A stretch of 41,338 bases of DNA, taken from an uncultured Clostridia bacterium (GTDB lineage Bacteria; Bacillota; Clostridia; Oscillospirales; Ruminococcaceae). The stretch covers positions 1-41,338 of the forward strand of contig CALBJC010000053.1 of NCBI GenBank assembly GCA_937892655.1, read 5' to 3'. Positions within the stretch are counted from its first letter, which is position 1. Every line of letters begins with the position of its first letter. Position numbers and translations under genes: made by a program. This document shows, piece by piece, positions 41,291 through 41,338 of this stretch. A model generated the notes under the pieces. That model saw only the letters and a list, made by a program, of their open reading frames with translations. It did no database searches and was not told the origin of the DNA.

Positions 41291-41338
41291 ATGGACAGGA
41301 CAAAGCTTGAAAAACTTCACCAACTCATGCAAGGGGTC
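41291..41338 (+). CDS. Start of an unidentified gene (runs off the window)
   Basis: Sixteen codons, MDRTKLEKLHQLMQGV, begin after GTGGGGG and a clear promoter. Too short for any family call. Confidence 0.55.
   Translation, partial: MDRTKLEKLHQLMQGV

Overview
The window looks like chromosomal DNA of an anaerobic, fermentative Firmicute of class Clostridia, most likely a gut or rumen member of the Ruminococcaceae/Oscillospirales. The evidence is strong GGAGG-type ribosome binding sites, TTGACA/TATAAT promoters with 17-bp spacers, a SpoVT sporulation regulator, a bifunctional AdhE, a TPP-riboswitch-controlled ThiT, lipoprotein glycosidases with Thr-rich linkers, and three AraC-type regulators next to carbohydrate genes. 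Genus is inference; nothing in the sequence names it.

Layout. 1-2.6 kb: a GH113 mannanase-like enzyme and an iron alcohol dehydrogenase (cut by the window edge), divergent from an AraC regulator. 2.6-5.1 kb: a zinc-ribbon membrane protein and a MATE exporter. 5.1-9.2 kb: an AraC regulator divergent from a secreted GH59 galactocerebrosidase-like lipoprotein, followed by a GNAT acetyltransferase. 9.2-14.2 kb: a cysteine synthase homologue, a CPBP protease, an AT-rich carbamoyltransferase homologue, a PlsC-DagK lipid pair and a 78-residue membrane protein. 14.3-16.7 kb: SDR, ferredoxin-type aldo/keto reductase and small lipoprotein in one operon. 16.7-21.3 kb: spoVT, a cytosolic LacI-sensor/GGDEF diguanylate cyclase, and a divergent operon of two small membrane proteins plus a Cache-type sensor with no output domain. 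21.3-25.6 kb: a MoxR-DUF58-transglutaminase operon. 25.7-28.9 kb: adhE and a 360-bp gene-free stretch. 28.9-33.3 kb: a kinase-fold protein whose catalytic Asp is Asn, prmA, a GH5 lipoprotein with a module inserted in its barrel, and a cell-surface protein. 33.5-36.7 kb: a YtrA-like GntR/ABC operon with a 57-residue membrane protein encoded between two permease genes. 36.7-38.2 kb: TPP riboswitch-thiT and an orphan barstar. 38.3-40.8 kb: a sugar-binding lipoprotein divergent from an AraC regulator. 40.8-41.3 kb: an initiator tRNA and the start of a further gene.

Together the genes suggest extracellular attack on mannan/glucan/galactoside polymers under AraC control, fermentation to alcohols (AdhE, Fe-ADH), and surface or sugar-status signalling. 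I found no CRISPR array, transposase or phage module. The least explained parts are the Cache/small-membrane-protein operon beside the LacI-GGDEF gene, the Asn-substituted kinase, the GH5 insertion, the hidden 57-residue ABC-operon protein and the triplicated 8-mer in the last AraC intergenic region.
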